From Elgaria multicarinata webbii (lineage: Eukaryota > Chordata > Lepidosauria > Squamata > Anguidae): DNA of 64,000 bases. Both the position numbers and the translations under genes were made by a program. Positions 61,264 to 64,000 of this stretch are shown piece by piece. The notes below the pieces were generated by a model, which worked only from the letters and a program-made list of their open reading frames with translations, ran no database searches and was not told the origin of the DNA. The DNA lies in assembly GCF_023053635.1 (NCBI RefSeq), contig NC_086171.1:19796006-19860005 (forward strand), written 5' to 3'. Every line of letters begins with the position of its first letter. The first letter of the stretch is position 1.

Positions 61264-61314
61264 GACGAGCTGGCGGTGGTCCTAAGCGAAGAGGGGATGG
61301 TTTACAGGGCGACG

Positions 61315-61328
61315 GTTACCATGGTGAC
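61315..61328. promoter_or_regulatory. LZTFL1: X-box, RFX-factor site
   Basis: GTTACCATGGTGAC matches the RFX consensus GTTRCCATGGYAAC at all but one position. It lies 52-65 bases upstream of the LZTFL1 ATG. RFX factors drive many ciliary and BBS genes, which fits LZTFL1. Binding is inferred. Confidence 0.75.
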
Positions 61329-61380
61329 GAAATGAAAGCCTCGCGAGCGCCTTCTTTGAAATATCATTGGCTGAGGGAGA

Positions 61381-61399
61381 GCGCGCGCGCGCGCGCGCG
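61381..61399. repeat. (GC)n run in the LZTFL1 promoter
   Basis: Nineteen bases of perfect alternating G and C, a sequence able to adopt Z-DNA. Confidence 0.95.
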
Positions 61400-62029
61400 A
61401 CCGGAAGTGAAGTACCAGCCGTCGCGCGCGCGCTGGGAAACGGACGTTTGACTTTGAACGTCGCGCGGATGGGTTGTAGACTTTTTAAACGACAAAACGC
61501 TGAAAAGTTAGAGTGACCGTTCTGATGTGTGGAGATTGGAATTCCTGGTTACTTTCGACACTATTTCCCCCCCCCTTTCCTGCGGCGCTGCCTATAGGCA
61601 AGAATGGAGCAATCCGAGGCTTTAACGTAGTAGCTCTCATTGAGCGGCCCCAGTTCTGCTGAAGAAGTTAGAATATGTTTTAATATGGTTTTGTTGCTTT
61701 TGTTTTTATGTCTTACTGGTTTTATTTGAATTGTTGTTCACTGCCTTAACGACATTTTTAGAAAGGCAGTATATGAATATTTTAAATAATTAGAAACGAA
61801 GACAGAAGTGTTTGATCTAGTGTATGATCTTTCTAACTCGGGTATTATTTCGGGTTGACAATTGATAGTAAAAAATGGGGAAAAAATTGTGCACGTGCAA
61901 ATCTATCATTATTCACTGTCCACGTTGTAGGTTTGTACAGTAGCCCTGCAATTACCCCCCATATAGGGCTGTGAAAGTAATAATTTAATTTTTTGGGTCA
62001 CACAAGGTGGAGCATGGGTTGAATATGTC

Positions 62030-62220
62030 TTGTTGAAACATGGGTTGTGTTGTGTGAACACAGCTGCACTCACAAACCACAGTTAACCATGAAAAAAACC
62101 CACTTCATAAGCCCACAACAAACCGTGGGTTCTCTGTGGGTTGTTTACAGCTGGGTTTACACAACTTAAACCATGACTCAACCCTTACTCAAACTTGAAT
62201 GTGGGTTCTCCTATGGTGTG
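62030..62220. repeat. MITE with ACCATGG/AACCCA inverted ends
   Basis: 'ACATGGGTTGTGTTGTGTGA' mirrors 'TTTACACAACTTAAACCATG' about 120 bases away. Confidence 0.6.
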
Positions 62221-62706
62221 AGTCCAGTCACTCTCATTAATAACCCCAGCATTTTTAATCCTAGCAACAATTTAGCACTTTTGTTCTTAATTTTGTGGTG
62301 TGTGGTGTTTAAAGTTTTAAAATTGCTTGAGTTCTAAATTGTAAGTTGCCTTGGGGACCCTTTGGGGGCTAAAAGGTGAATCAAATGATTTTATAAATAA
62401 ATTATAAATAAAAAATTATACTTTCTCATAAATGCCTATCTAACATACTCTAAAGAGAACCAACAGAATCAGAAACTAACAACGGGGGTGGGGGCAGTCC
62501 AATCAAAGGTTGGGAAACTGTATGATTGTGAATATGCAGCCCTGAAATGAAAATAATCATACTTAGAATAGGCCCACTAAAATAAATGGAGCTTATGTTA
62601 GTCTTGGCCAACTTCAGTCCCACTGTGTTTAGTAGGGCCACAAGAATGAATCGGGTAATGTTTGACTGAGACAAACACAATTGGAAACAAGTGCACTGTA
62701 CATAAG

Positions 62707-62717
62707 TGTGTGTGTGA

Positions 62718-62760
<43 letters not shown>
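62707..62760. repeat. (GT)n/(GA)n compound microsatellite
   Basis: TG repeats switch to AG repeats near 62737. Confidence 0.95.
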
Positions 62761-62773
<13 letters not shown>

Positions 62774-64000
62774 GAGAAGGTGGGGATATGTTTTAGCACC
62801 CTATTATTGTGGCACATTCAGTTCTGTTACCAGGTAATGGGTAGAATGGCTGTAAACAGTGAACCCAAAAAAGAGAGTTACAGGTAAGTGGGTATGGGAT
62901 TTCTTAATTCCCACTGATTTCTGTGGAGCTGAGATTACACCAGCTGCCTAAATCTTAGGCCTCAAGATAAATAGACCACTGATCCAGTTTCAATAAGCAA
63001 TGTTTCCAACCCACCTTGCATTTTCTATATACTGTGGTAGTGCATAGCCTCTTTTCAAAGTTCATAAACCAGATGTCTCAAAGATAACCAGAAGTTATGT
63101 AGCACTGTTTCTTAGCAGAGATATGGGGCTAGTTTTCTCTATTTAACTCATTGCATTTGCATGTAATTGAAAGGTGCAAATGCCTCGCCTCCCCATGAAC
63201 GCCTGTTAACCCTTAGGCAAAGTTTTGGTCCTTGTCATTGCCCTTCATGTGGCTATTTGTGTAGTGAAAAAAATGAAACTAACGTCAAAAATACACCCTG
63301 ACCTCTAGAAACCACTTTCTGAATATCTGGATCTTACCTGAAATTGATAGCTTATACTAGAATATGCATTATTAGCACCACATGTAGCATTTCCTCTGAT
63401 TTTTACTTAGTATGTATTAAACTATTTCTATACATTTTAACTAGAGCACATTTTCCACAAAATTTATCAGAGAACTTTTAAAAATCTATTATTGCCTTTT
63501 TTAAAAAAAAACACACACAACTTTCCTAAATCCTCAGAACAAATTTCATATTTTTGTATGACAATAACAAATACATCATTGCTTTAATTAAGTGTTTCTC
63601 AAACTATGGGTAAAGACCTACCAATGGGTCTCAGTGCTGCAGACTGCTCAGTGCCTCTTTGTTTGACCACCCTGTATCATGGCTACACCATGCACACTGC
63701 ATAGTCAGGTGTCAGTGGGAGTTGGTTAGAGAGCAAAGCTAATATTTTTTTTTAATAATAAGTTCAAAAACTGGGAATAAAGAAGAAGGGAATATGAGGG
63801 GTAAGCTGTTATAGGAGGAAGTGGATGTAAAGGCACCAGGAGGGAGGAATGAATGAAACTGGCAGTTGGAGATAGGGTACAATTTGAAAGGAGAAGAAAT
63901 GAGAGGAGATGGGTAAGAAGACTGTGAGGGAAGAAGAAGAAAAATGAAAGAAACAGTTTTCTCAACTTAGATCAGGGGTCCATAACCTTTTTGGGTAGCT

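Larger units (their letters stand above)
61264..61480 (-). promoter_or_regulatory. LZTFL1: LZTFL1 CpG-rich promoter and 5'UTR
   Basis: CpG-dense DNA upstream of the start codon with an X-box (61315-61328), a CCAAT box on the minus strand (61366-61370), an ETS-type CCGGAAGT (61401-61408) and a (CG)n run (61381-61399). CpG richness also spreads into intron 1 to about 60780. No TATA box. The transcription start is not fixed. Confidence 0.7.
61480..64000. other. Right flank, no gene seen
   Basis: AT-rich DNA upstream of LZTFL1. It holds LINE tails (61690-61800, 62230-62410), a MITE (62030-62220), a (GT)n/(GA)n tract (62707-62760), a hAT-like fragment (63592-63720, 'GTGTTTCTCAAACTATGGGT') and the start of another repeat at 63965-64000. 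CCR9, the next gene in human, was not seen. Confidence 0.6.

Noticed and set aside
61480-64000. CCR9 or another chemokine receptor, expected by synteny
   Set aside because: No seven-helix coding frame is present; it probably lies beyond the right edge.
1-64000. CRISPR arrays, toxin or defence systems, operons
   Set aside because: Nothing of the kind is visible; the window is ordinary vertebrate genomic DNA with introns and interspersed repeats.

Overview
This is vertebrate nuclear DNA, most likely from a squamate reptile. It has GT-AG multi-exon genes, CpG-rich promoters, a Pol III tRNA gene, CR1 and L2 LINEs, a SINE whose tail looks Bov-B-like, and many palindromic hAT-like MITEs of the kind abundant in lizard and snake genomes. 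No bacterial-type operon, CRISPR array or new defence-like system is visible. The species call is inference from repeat content.

Layout, left to right. The first coding exon of SACM1L lies at the left edge on the minus strand and the rest of the gene runs out of the window. A tRNA-Arg(ACG) gene sits just upstream of its promoter. SNRPD1 (Sm D1) is complete on the plus strand in four coding exons (4889-11265). SLC6A20, an imino-acid transporter of the SLC6 family, is complete on the minus strand in eleven coding exons (43484 down to 13307, 585 aa). LZTFL1 (BBS17, a BBSome regulator) is complete on the minus strand in ten coding exons (61263 down to 49864, 296 aa), with a CpG-rich promoter that carries an RFX-type X-box. 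SLC6A20 and LZTFL1 have the same order and orientation as at human 3p21.31. SACM1L is a neighbour there too, but here it points away from SLC6A20, and SNRPD1 (human 18q11.2) lies between them.

The rest is intron and intergenic sequence built largely from transposable elements. The 16.6-kb first intron of SLC6A20 holds an L2 3' end with an open reverse-transcriptase fragment, a truncated Ty3/Gypsy element between two nearly identical 210-bp direct repeats, and a run of MITEs with repeated target sites. LZTFL1 intron 5 holds a GC-rich series of tandem hairpins.

The genes do not form one pathway: SACM1L is a phosphoinositide phosphatase, SNRPD1 a spliceosome core protein, SLC6A20 an epithelial transporter and LZTFL1 a ciliary trafficking factor. 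The points most worth a second look are the Gypsy insertion with an apparent empty-site copy beside it, the rearranged gene order, the conserved tRNA beside the SACM1L promoter, the LZTFL1 X-box with a Met-only first coding exon, and several large inverted repeats.
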